Origin: Draconibacterium sp.
GTDB lineage: Bacteria > Bacteroidota > Bacteroidia > Bacteroidales > Prolixibacteraceae
DNA: 6,870 bases
Assembly: GCA_015493625.1 (NCBI GenBank)
Contig: WGCT01000344.1
Coordinates: 1-6,870 of the forward strand
Reading direction: 5' to 3'
A model generated the notes under the pieces. That model saw only the letters and a program-made list of their open reading frames with translations. It was not told where the DNA came from and did not search any database. Each line of letters starts with the position of its first letter. Position 1 is the first letter of the stretch. The position numbers were made by a program, and so were the translations under genes. Positions 1-5,987 of the stretch are shown here, piece by piece.

Positions 1-553
1 GAATATTACGAACTGCCTGCGGAAACGGATTATTGTTGACAATATCTTTTATATATCCTGCTATATCGATAAAACTACCATCAATATTTTTCACAAAAAT
101 ACTCCCTGTCATTTGAAATTTCTGTTGCCGAACGAACCGAAAATCCCAACCAATATTTCCCCCGCTAAAGGCGTTAAGTCCGTCAACAAGAATTGTTGAC
201 ATGTTTGACCCCACTCTTCCTCCTAATGAAACACCAAGGCGTAATGCCAGCCAGTCGTTTATTTTCTGAGAATAATCGATGTGCGTTGTAGCATATGTTA
301 CGCTTCCGGCAAAAGATAGCAGCTCGTAGTCGCCAATGTTTAACCCGGGCAATTCGAGCGACCCGGTATTTCCCAACCCCAGTTCGGCATTTAAAAAGGT
401 ACTTATAAATGCACTATTCGACGAGTTAATTGAAGTAAAAACATGACCGTTAAGCATACTCTTTTTCAATACAATTTTTGAAGTATCGTTTTGAGCATAA
501 CCATTTCCGTAAAGTCCAACAAATACCGTCAATATTATAACTATTCTTCTCAT
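1..553 (-). CDS. Exported, probably outer-membrane protein of unknown family (3' end outside window)
   Basis: This reading frame opens with ATG at 553 and stays open for 184 codons to the window edge, so the C-terminus is missing. The first about 21 residues (MRRIVIILTVFVGLYGNGYA, then Q) look like a Sec signal peptide: basic start, hydrophobic core, small residues before a Gln. The mature part has alternating hydrophobic and polar stretches, many Gly, Ser and Asn, and aromatic pairs such as GWDFRF, as expected for beta strands of an outer-membrane barrel. I recognise no specific family or catalytic motif. It starts 11 bp after the stop of another predicted barrel protein and is probably co-transcribed with it. 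That it is a coding gene is well supported by the uninterrupted frame and signal peptide. The barrel assignment is an inference from composition; a soluble periplasmic beta protein is the alternative. Confidence 0.75.
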   Translation of the reverse strand, partial: MRRIVIILTVFVGLYGNGYAQNDTSKIVLKKSMLNGHVFTSINSSNSAFISTFLNAELGLGNTGSLELPGLNIGDYELLSFAGSVTYATTHIDYSQKINDWLALRLGVSLGGRVGSNMSTILVDGLNAFSGGNIGWDFRFVRQQKFQMTGSIFVKNIDGSFIDIAGYIKDIVNNNPFPQAVRNI

Positions 554-564
554 TGTCAAATAAT

Positions 565-1206
565 TTAAAATAGGGGGAAATTGATTCCAACAAGCAATTG
601 AACATCGCTTGTTCTAACCCGTGGGAAAAAATTATATTCAGGTTTCTCAACAGGCACAGCATTGTTTAGCCCTTGCAAATAACGTGCTTCGAAAAACAGA
701 GTTGGTTTTCCAACCGGAATGCGATATCCAACACCAAAATGTATAACAATATTGGTTTTCGAGATGTAGTCTTTCAAGTCTCTTTTATCGTTTTTATTAA
801 AAATAAAAGCCGCACTTGCTGAAAGTGGTATACCCGCTTCAAGTCCTCCAATTGCATAAAACCGGTTATTTTCCGATGAAATTTTCAGCAGAAGAGGAAT
901 AGTAAAATAGTCGATTCTTATTCTTATACTATCAACAGGGTCGATTTCTCCTCTTACCTCATAGCTAATATTGGTTCCTTTTTTTGTAACTCCGGGTTGA
1001 AGACTTAAAACAATTTGCTCCGACAGATTTACATCCATTGCAATCCCAAAACTAGTACCAATTAGCGAACTATAACTACCGTCTTTAATTTGGTCTCCTT
1101 TAAAACTCCCCATATTTAACCCACTAAAAGCTCCGATACGAAACTGTGCAAACGAACCGGAAAAAGAGAACAGTAGAAAAAAGAGAAATAAAAATCTTAA
1201 CTTCAT
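565..1206 (-). CDS. Outer-membrane beta-barrel protein, PorT/OMP_b-brl_2-like
   Basis: The 213-residue product has a clear signal peptide (MKLRFLFLFFLLFSFSGSFA, cleaved before QF). The mature chain reads as short amphipathic strands separated by polar loops: an opening GAFSGLNMGSF strand, a DYFTIPLLLK segment near residues 99-108 that resembles the conserved Y-x-x-IPLLLK stretch of Bacteroidota PorT-like barrels, a glycine-rich strand (FYAIGGLEAGIPL), and a last strand ending VGINFPLF. A terminal Phe is the usual recognition signal for insertion by the BAM complex. About 200 residues after cleavage fits an 8-stranded barrel. The family is known as small outer-membrane barrels of mostly undefined role, so I name no function. 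The ATG at 1206 puts the signal peptide exactly at the N-terminus. It lies 11 bp ahead of the partial exported-protein gene and 552 bp from recN, so it is probably a separate transcription unit from the housekeeping cluster. Confidence 0.8.
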   Translation of the reverse strand: MKLRFLFLFFLLFSFSGSFAQFRIGAFSGLNMGSFKGDQIKDGSYSSLIGTSFGIAMDVNLSEQIVLSLQPGVTKKGTNISYEVRGEIDPVDSIRIRIDYFTIPLLLKISSENNRFYAIGGLEAGIPLSASAAFIFNKNDKRDLKDYISKTNIVIHFGVGYRIPVGKPTLFFEARYLQGLNNAVPVEKPEYNFFPRVRTSDVQLLVGINFPLF

Positions 1207-1229
1207 TTAATGCTATTTTTCTGAAAATT

Positions 1230-1237
1230 TAAAAATA
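1230..1237 (-). promoter_or_regulatory. Weak candidate -7 box for the outer-membrane protein gene
   Basis: On the minus strand this reads TATTTTTA, which matches five of the six fixed positions of the Bacteroidota -7 consensus TAnnTTTG (final G replaced by A). It would put a transcription start about 20 nt ahead of the ATG at 1206. No TTG is visible at the expected distance upstream and the region is very AT-rich, so a chance match is quite possible. Confidence 0.22.
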
Positions 1238-1372
1238 CTAAAAAATAATTGAACCTGTCAGTATAAGTTTTAGTTAGAGCATACTAAAAAACAACTAAAT
1301 ACGTAACACACAATTAGATACACTTTTTATACAATTTGACTTTATAATGCCGTTTAATTGAATTTAATTATT

Positions 1373-1401
1373 TTGTGCAAGGTTGAGTTAAAATAGTTTT
1401 G
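1373..1401 (+). promoter_or_regulatory. Orphan plus-strand promoter candidate (TTG-N18-TAGTTTTG)
   Basis: TTG at 1373-1375 is followed after 18 bp by TAGTTTTG at 1394-1401. The latter matches every fixed position of the Bacteroidota sigma-A -7 element TAnnTTTG, and the spacing to the TTG is close to the usual 19 or so. The predicted start would be near 1405-1408, reading toward the 3' end of recN. No plus-strand gene follows: the first ATG downstream (1415) opens only seven codons. If active it would make a non-coding or recN-antisense transcript. AT-rich DNA yields such matches by chance, which limits confidence. Confidence 0.4.
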
Positions 1402-1507
1402 CATAGCATTTGTTATGGTAAAATATTTTAACGATTAGATTGTGCAAAAGAATAGATTCAATACGGCACTATAAGATTAATTTGGTATTTGTCCTGAATA
1501 TAAGACA

Positions 1508-1525
1508 GTTGGACTAAAGTCCAAC
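1508..1525. repeat. Perfect palindrome GTTGGACT-AA-AGTCCAAC, REP-like
   Basis: Two 8-base arms are exact reverse complements around a central AA. Beyond one A/A mismatch two further pairs (AC with GT) extend the stem. No T-run follows on either strand, so a rho-independent terminator is unlikely. Short GC-richer palindromes with a CTAAAG centre, lying in intergenic DNA, resemble the REP-type hairpins recognised by IS200-like (RAYT) transposases in Bacteroidota, but only one copy is present here and that identity is an inference. A regulator dimer site or an RNA stem-loop, for example within a transcript from the promoter at 1373-1401, would fit as well. Confidence 0.5.
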
Positions 1526-1758
1526 AGTTCATCTCATTCCACAATCCGTACCACATATATGGGACGACAAATGATAAAAAAACTATTTTCACACAGTCTG
1601 TAAAGCATGGAGCTATTGATAACTAGTGTTTTAAACCTGCTGAGTAGTAACATTCATTCTATGTTTCAGCTATTTTAAAAGCTCAGCTGCACGCCATGTT
1701 TGTACCTTGCTACAATTTGTTTTGAAGGAAATTTCGACTAAAAATAGGGCAACTGCGA

Positions 1759-3414
1759 TTATATGCGAAGCAGTTCTTTGGCAGCCTGAAGTGTTGCAGC
1801 TGTAATATTTTTGCCACCCACCATTTTTGCCAACTCCTCTACCCTCTCTTTTTCTGAGAGCTGTTTTAACGAAGTAAATGTTTTATCGTTTTTTTCGAAT
1901 TTAAAGACCCGGAAATGGGCGTCGCCACGAGCTGCAATCTGAGGTAAATGAGTGATGTTTATAATCTGTGTTGAAGCGGAGAATGATTTAATTATTTTTC
2001 CCATTTTCACTCCTATTTCTCCCGAAACACCCGAATCAATCTCATCGAAAACCACAGTTGGCAACACCTTAGAGTTGCGCAACAGGTTTTTAATTGCCAA
2101 CATTAACCGCGACATTTCGCCTCCCGAAGCAATTTTCGAGATTTCGGCCGGAGCAGCATCGCCATTTGCACTAAACAGAAACGAAACAGAATCTTTTCCG
2201 TTTGCACCAAAATTTACCAGCTTTTGATGAAAAACCGATAATTTCGATTTTTCCATTCCCAGCAAGCGTAAATCGGTTACCACCGACTTCTCAATTTTCG
2301 GAAACGATTTTTTTCGTTGTAAAGTTAAAGCTTCGGCTGTTTGTGTTAGTTGCTCAAGTTTTTCTTTTACCCTGCTTTCGAGTTTTTGAATTTCTTCGTC
2401 GTATCCCACAACTCTGTTTATTTTCTCATCGAACGAATCACGCAGTTCTATCAATGCATCAACCGATGTTACCGAATGTTTTTGCTGCAACGAATAGATT
2501 AAATTTAACCGGTCGTTTATCTCTTCAATACGCGCCGGATTGTACTCTATTTTTTCCGCCAAATAATTGGCCTCATCAACAATATCTTTTAACTCGATAA
2601 AACTGCTTTGCAAGCGTTCTGCCAATTGCGGAGCCTCGGTAATGTATCCGGAAATATTTTCTATTGTTTTTTGTGCTTCTTTTACATTCTGAATTACCGA
2701 AGCGTGTTCATCGTCGAGTAAAAGTGCCACCGTAGCTAGTGCACTTTTAATCTCTTCGGAGTGCGAAAGTTTTTCGAGTTCGCCCTCTAAGGCGGCCTGC
2801 TCGCCGGGCTGAAGAGCGGCCTCTTCGAGCTGATTAAACTGAAACTGATAATAATCTAAATCGGCTTTTGAATTTTCCGATTTTACAATAAGGTCGGCCA
2901 ACTCCTTTTCTAATTGGTTATAAGTAGAATATTGCAATCTGTATTTTTCAACCAATTTGTCAGTTTTTGCAATTGTATCAACCAGTTCGAGCTGAAATTT
3001 CTGACTAACCAAATCGAGATTCTGATGTTGCGAATGGATATCGATTAAACGCAACCCCAATTGGCGCAAGGTTTTTAGGGTAACCGGCGTATCGTTTATG
3101 AATGCACGCGATTTGCCCGCCGGAGTAATCTCGCGGCGCAAAATGGTAAGGCTATCGAAATCCAAATCATTTGTATCGAAAAACGAATTCAGGTTGTAAT
3201 TTTGAATATCGAAAATACCTTCAACAATACATTTTCTGGTTTTATCTTTTAAAACCGAAAGCTCGGCACGGTTGCCAAGAATTAATCCCAAAGCACCAAG
3301 AATAATAGATTTTCCTGCACCGGTTTCTCCGGTAACGGTATTTAATTTCGAATGGAAATCGACTGTCAGCGAATCGATAAGCGCATAATTTGAAATGGAA
3401 AGTCTGGTCAGCAT
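1759..3414 (-). CDS. recN: DNA repair protein RecN
   Basis: RecN is an SMC-like ATPase that acts early in recombinational repair of DNA double-strand breaks. The 551-residue product is the usual full length and shows the split ABC ATPase. The N-terminal half carries Walker A GETGAGKS at residues 29-36 and a DIHSQHQNLDL segment at 125-135, the RecN form of the Q-loop region. Residues about 145-375 are rich in Glu, Lys, Leu and Gln and form the predicted coiled-coil arms. The C-terminal half has the ABC signature ASGGEMSR at 429-436, Walker B TVVFDEID at 453-460 with Glu458 as the likely catalytic base, and the His of ITHLPQIAA at 489. All key residues are intact. The ATG at 3414 lies 12 bp after the porD stop and starts directly with the conserved MLTRLSISNYALI strand, so the start is secure. 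In many bacteria recN is SOS-controlled; no operator is evident here, and the gene seems to be carried at the end of the cluster transcript. Confidence 0.98.
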   Translation of the reverse strand: MLTRLSISNYALIDSLTVDFHSKLNTVTGETGAGKSIILGALGLILGNRAELSVLKDKTRKCIVEGIFDIQNYNLNSFFDTNDLDFDSLTILRREITPAGKSRAFINDTPVTLKTLRQLGLRLIDIHSQHQNLDLVSQKFQLELVDTIAKTDKLVEKYRLQYSTYNQLEKELADLIVKSENSKADLDYYQFQFNQLEEAALQPGEQAALEGELEKLSHSEEIKSALATVALLLDDEHASVIQNVKEAQKTIENISGYITEAPQLAERLQSSFIELKDIVDEANYLAEKIEYNPARIEEINDRLNLIYSLQQKHSVTSVDALIELRDSFDEKINRVVGYDEEIQKLESRVKEKLEQLTQTAEALTLQRKKSFPKIEKSVVTDLRLLGMEKSKLSVFHQKLVNFGANGKDSVSFLFSANGDAAPAEISKIASGGEMSRLMLAIKNLLRNSKVLPTVVFDEIDSGVSGEIGVKMGKIIKSFSASTQIINITHLPQIAARGDAHFRVFKFEKNDKTFTSLKQLSEKERVEELAKMVGGKNITAATLQAAKELLRI

Positions 3415-3426
3415 TGTATTTTGGTT

Positions 3427-4335
3427 TTACATCCCTTCTTCTTTGCCAATCTTTTCGTACTTGCTCCCGTTCGATGGGTCAACTTCGTTTAAAATTGTCA
3501 ATACCCGTTTTTTCTCATCGGGGTACGATTTAGAAAAAATATTGACCAACTCGTCCGATTTTGCATCGAAAAACATTTGCAAAATGTATAGCGACGGACG
3601 GCGACGAAAAACTTTTTGAATATATTTTAACGATGTGGCAATATTTGCACGCCCTTCTTCTACCCTTTCCGACATTAAATCTAACCCTCGCCGGTGGTAC
3701 TCGTACATACATTTCCGAAAGTCGGAATACGATTTATTTAAAATATTCTCAATCAGCCAATATCGGTTTCTTTCGCTTTCAAACGCTTTCCAGCCCTTTT
3801 CGCGCGCATTTTGCGAATTATTTACAATGGCCTGTGCTTTTTCAAAAAACGGTGTACCGCCTTCGGGCGAAAACGAGTCGTAGTCGTAACCCAAAATAAT
3901 ATAAGCGTAATAGGCCATAATATTTGTTAGATTATCGCGGTTTGATGTTTCGTTAAATTCGAGCGGTTGAAACTCTACATATTTGCATCTAAAATCGTTG
4001 TCTTTTATATTAACCAATGTTGTTTCGTAACTCGAATTAAAAACCGGCCTGCGCAACTGCACCTGAATTGAACCGCGAAATTCGTCGACTGAAATTTGCT
4101 CGTCGAGACGAATTAGAATATTACACTTAATTTTTTCGTCGTAACTGTAAATGTGGTCTGTCCATTTCCGGTTGTTCATAAACTCGTATAAATCGGACTG
4201 CATAGTACGGAACAAGTTTTGATTTGCCCCCTGAATGCGTGTGGCCGAAACAGTTACATTGCAACGAAACTCTTGTGTAAAACCATTTGCCGACACATTA
4301 AATATAAACACAAGTAAAAAAGCTATTTTCTTCAT
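3427..4335 (-). CDS. porD: DUF4835 family protein, type IX secretion PorD-like
   Basis: The 302-residue product begins with a signal peptide (MKKIAFLLVFIFNVSANGFT, cleaved near T-QEF). The mature N-terminus, QEFRCNVTVSATRIQG, followed by FMNNRKWTD near residues 52-60, is the hallmark of the Bacteroidota family DUF4835. To my knowledge members are annotated as type IX secretion protein PorD, associated with the outer-membrane export machinery for proteins with C-terminal sorting domains; the precise role is not shown by this sequence. Four cysteines (25, 71, 117, 209) remain after cleavage and could form periplasmic disulfides. There is no membrane segment beyond the signal, and the C-terminal half is helical and charged. 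The frame extends three codons further to a TTG at 4344, but the ATG at 4335 gives a textbook signal peptide and is preferred. It lies 90 bp after coaBC and 12 bp before recN, an order I regard as conserved in this phylum. Family membership is firm; the function is from annotation practice. Confidence 0.87.
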   Translation of the reverse strand: MKKIAFLLVFIFNVSANGFTQEFRCNVTVSATRIQGANQNLFRTMQSDLYEFMNNRKWTDHIYSYDEKIKCNILIRLDEQISVDEFRGSIQVQLRRPVFNSSYETTLVNIKDNDFRCKYVEFQPLEFNETSNRDNLTNIMAYYAYIILGYDYDSFSPEGGTPFFEKAQAIVNNSQNAREKGWKAFESERNRYWLIENILNKSYSDFRKCMYEYHRRGLDLMSERVEEGRANIATSLKYIQKVFRRRPSLYILQMFFDAKSDELVNIFSKSYPDEKKRVLTILNEVDPSNGSKYEKIGKEEGM

Positions 4336-4353
4336 AAACTGCAATAGAGTAAT

Positions 4354-4370
4354 CCTGATTTTCTATCAGG
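4354..4370 (-). other. Small hairpin in the porD leader
   Basis: CCTGAT and ATCAGG form a perfect 6-bp stem around a 5-base loop, ending 18 bases before the porD ATG. On the minus strand only a mixed ATTACTC sequence follows, so it is a poor terminator for coaBC. On the plus strand TTTT follows, but no plus-strand gene ends here. It could be a 5' leader stem-loop of the porD-recN message, a weak attenuator, or chance. Confidence 0.4.
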
Positions 4371-4373
4371 TTT

Positions 4374-4381
4374 TAAAAATA
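4374..4381 (-). promoter_or_regulatory. Weak candidate -7 box ahead of porD
   Basis: Minus-strand TATTTTTA matches TAnnTTTG except for the last base. If used, transcription would begin near 4370, at the first base of the small hairpin, so the message would start with that stem-loop. No TTG lies at the expected upstream distance, so this is a low-confidence internal promoter for porD-recN. Confidence 0.2.
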
Positions 4382-4425
4382 TAAAAATTAACCGAAACGA
4401 TACGTATAAACCCAACCAATCGGTT

Positions 4426-5637
4426 TTACAGTTCAGCCGGGAAAAGTGCAATAATCTTTTGCACAATATCAGCCGCCACCTCTTTCTTACTTTTTAACTC
4501 AAAATTTTGTTGAATATTGTTTCTATCGATGATTGTTATTTTATTCGTATCAACACGAAATCCGGCACCTTTCTCGTTTAACGAGTTTAACACAATAAAA
4601 TCGAGGTTTTTCTTTTGAAGTTTTTTCCGGGCATTTTCAATCTCATCATCGGTTTCGAGAGCAAAACCGACAAGAATCTGAGATGCGGTTTTTGCTTCCC
4701 CAAGTGCGGCGGCAATATCTTTAGTCGGCTGCAATTCAATCTGCCAGTTCTCTTTTCCGCGTTTAATTTTTCTGTTTTTGGGTTGAAGTGGTGTAAAATC
4801 GGCAACGGCAGCACTCATTATTGCGCCATCGCAGCCGGGAAACTGTTGTGTACTTCCGGCAAACATTTCGGCAGCCGATTCAACCGGAATAACATTAATA
4901 CCAGGGTGTTTTGCTGTTACCGAAACAGGCCCCGACACCAGAACCACTTCGGCACCTTTGTCGGCCAACTCTTCGGCAATGGCATATCCCATTTTCCCCG
5001 ACGAGTAGTTGCCAATAAACCGTACCGAATCAATTTTCTCGAAAGTTGGTCCGGCGGTTACTAAGAACTTTTTATTCTGAAGTTTTTTTTTTCGGGTGAA
5101 CGAGTCAACCACAAATTCGGTAATTTTTGCAGGCTCTTCCATTCGGCCTTTTCCATCGAGACCGCTGGCTAACTCTCCCACGCCGGGTTCGATAATTGTG
5201 TTCCCAAACGACTTCAGCGTTTCAATATTTTTTTGCGTTGAAGGGTGAGCAAACATATCCAAATCCATAGCAGGTGCAATAAACACCGGGCATTTCGCCG
5301 ACAAGTACGTTGTAACCAGCATATTATCGGCAATTCCATTTGCCATTTTACCAATTGTTGAAGCTGTTGCAGGTGCTATAATCATTAAATCTGCCCACAG
5401 TCCCAGGTCAACATGACTGTTCCATGTTCCATCGTTAGCACCAAAAAACTCGCTTACAACGGGCTTTCCCGAAAGGGCAGAAAGAGTAACCGGAGTAATA
5501 AATTCTTTTCCGGCACTGGTAATTACCACCTGCACACTGGCTCCTTCCTTAATAAGAAGGCGTAAAAGAATAGCTGCTTTATAGGCAGCTATACTTCCGG
5601 TAATTCCCAATATTATATTTTTCCCTTTAAGCCTCAT
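4426..5637 (-). CDS. coaBC: Bifunctional phosphopantothenoylcysteine decarboxylase / phosphopantothenate-cysteine ligase
   Basis: This cytoplasmic enzyme (Dfp, 403 residues, normal length) carries out two successive steps of coenzyme A synthesis: CTP-dependent joining of 4'-phosphopantothenate to cysteine (CoaB), then FMN-dependent decarboxylation to 4'-phosphopantetheine (CoaC). CoaC spans about residues 1-185: GITGSIAAYKAA at 11-22 binds flavin, SHVDLGLWAD holds the active-site His75, and the substrate loop is APAMDLDM at 121-128. CoaB spans about 188-403, with TAGPTFEKIDSVRFIGN at 194-210 ending in the catalytic Asn210, SSGKMG at 212-217, AAVAD at 276-280, a basic loop with Lys290 and Lys292, and GFALET at 324-329. 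Two CoaC positions differ from E. coli Dfp: Asp125 for Asn and Ser158 (GELASGLDGKGRM) for Cys; see findings. The ATG at 5637 is 11 bp after the rpoZ stop, across an A-rich linker, which fits co-transcription. Confidence 0.98.
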   Translation of the reverse strand: MRLKGKNIILGITGSIAAYKAAILLRLLIKEGASVQVVITSAGKEFITPVTLSALSGKPVVSEFFGANDGTWNSHVDLGLWADLMIIAPATASTIGKMANGIADNMLVTTYLSAKCPVFIAPAMDLDMFAHPSTQKNIETLKSFGNTIIEPGVGELASGLDGKGRMEEPAKITEFVVDSFTRKKKLQNKKFLVTAGPTFEKIDSVRFIGNYSSGKMGYAIAEELADKGAEVVLVSGPVSVTAKHPGINVIPVESAAEMFAGSTQQFPGCDGAIMSAAVADFTPLQPKNRKIKRGKENWQIELQPTKDIAAALGEAKTASQILVGFALETDDEIENARKKLQKKNLDFIVLNSLNEKGAGFRVDTNKITIIDRNNIQQNFELKSKKEVAADIVQKIIALFPAEL

Positions 5638-5648
5638 AAGGCTTTTTT

Positions 5649-5984
5649 TTAGATACGTTGTTTGTTTTCGCGTGTTGGATTACGATGATAAATCTCTCCC
5701 TGCTTCAACTCTTCGAAAGCAATAAGAGTAGGTTTTGGTAGCCTTTCGTAAAATTTCGAGATTTCAATTTGTTCTCTGTTTTCGAAAACCTCTTCAAGAT
5801 TATCGGAATATGAAGCAAACTCCTGCAATTTCTGGTTTAACTCCTCTTTTAATTCAGAGGAAATTTGATTTGCCCGTTTTGCTAAAATCATTACCGTCTC
5901 ATAAATATTTCCTGTCTCTTGTGTCAATACTTCCAAATCGCGAGAAATGGTTGACGGTGCAGCTTTTGTTTTTTTATAATCCAT
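5649..5984 (-). CDS. rpoZ: DNA-directed RNA polymerase omega subunit (Bacteroidota type)
   Basis: Omega is the small subunit that wraps the C-terminus of beta-prime and helps assemble RNA polymerase; it is the bacterial counterpart of eukaryotic Rpb6. The 111-residue product carries the core helix TGNIYETVMILAKRANQI at residues 24-41, the part that packs on beta-prime. The next stretch, QKLQEFASYSDNLEEVFENR at 51-70, and ERLPKPTLIAFEEL at 80-93 are typical of the Bacteroidota form, which is longer than the E. coli subunit only at its C-terminal end. The ATG at 5984 follows the bamD stop by 3 bp in TAGAAGATGG, so bamD translation may be coupled to it. The match to the family extends nearly end to end; the last residues, NPTRENKQRI, are a short charged tail. 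Confidence 0.97.
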   Translation of the reverse strand: MDYKKTKAAPSTISRDLEVLTQETGNIYETVMILAKRANQISSELKEELNQKLQEFASYSDNLEEVFENREQIEISKFYERLPKPTLIAFEELKQGEIYHRNPTRENKQRI

Positions 5985-5987
5985 CTT

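Larger units (their letters stand above)
1207..1758. other. 552-bp gene-free region between recN and the outer-membrane protein gene
   Basis: This stretch lies downstream of recN and upstream of the barrel-protein gene. No reading frame in it is long enough or gene-like enough to support; the best are 7 to 14 codons. It is more AT-rich than the flanking genes. It contains a plus-strand promoter match (1373-1401), a perfect palindrome (1508-1525), an imperfect palindrome around the ATATAT at 1549-1565 and another around 1668-1683. I see no T-rich hairpin that would serve as a convincing terminator for recN, and no strong minus-strand promoter. The size is large for a cluster whose other gaps are 3 to 90 bp, so it may hold an RNA gene, a repeat remnant or simply a regulatory region. 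Confidence 0.7.

Noticed and set aside
31..44. Inverted repeat TATTGT-TG-ACAATA
   Set aside because: Lies within coding sequence of the partial exported-protein gene, is AT-rich, and is plausible by chance.
1330..1338. TACAATTTG, also present near 1711, as plus-strand promoter boxes
   Set aside because: The gap between TA and TTTG is three bases rather than two and no TTG stands at the right distance.
1415..1438. Seven-codon frame just after the plus-strand promoter, a possible leader peptide
   Set aside because: Too short, no run of a regulatory amino acid, and no gene downstream on that strand to control.
1559..1603. Fourteen-codon plus-strand frame (starts MGRQMIKKLF)
   Set aside because: No ribosome binding site and no known small-protein resemblance; this length is expected by chance.
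1668..1683. Near-palindrome AGCTATTTTAAAAGCT as recN terminator
   Set aside because: Stem is mostly A-T pairs with a bulge, and no T-run follows on the minus strand.
1952..2600. Two overlapping plus-strand reading frames inside recN (91 and 132 codons)
   Set aside because: They lie wholly opposite the intact recN coding sequence, have no domain-like composition or signal, and are explained as antisense shadows.
3395..3899. Three plus-strand frames and one minus-strand alternative frame in the porD region
   Set aside because: All overlap the DUF4835 coding sequence, which has a signal peptide and family motifs; none of the others shows any.
4342..4344. Upstream TTG as start of porD
   Set aside because: It only adds three residues ahead of a standard MKK signal-peptide start; ATG at 4335 is simpler.
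4615..5064. A 149-codon plus-strand reading frame inside coaBC
   Set aside because: Antisense to conserved CoaBC sequence; rich in Cys, Asn and Phe in a pattern typical of a reverse-strand shadow.
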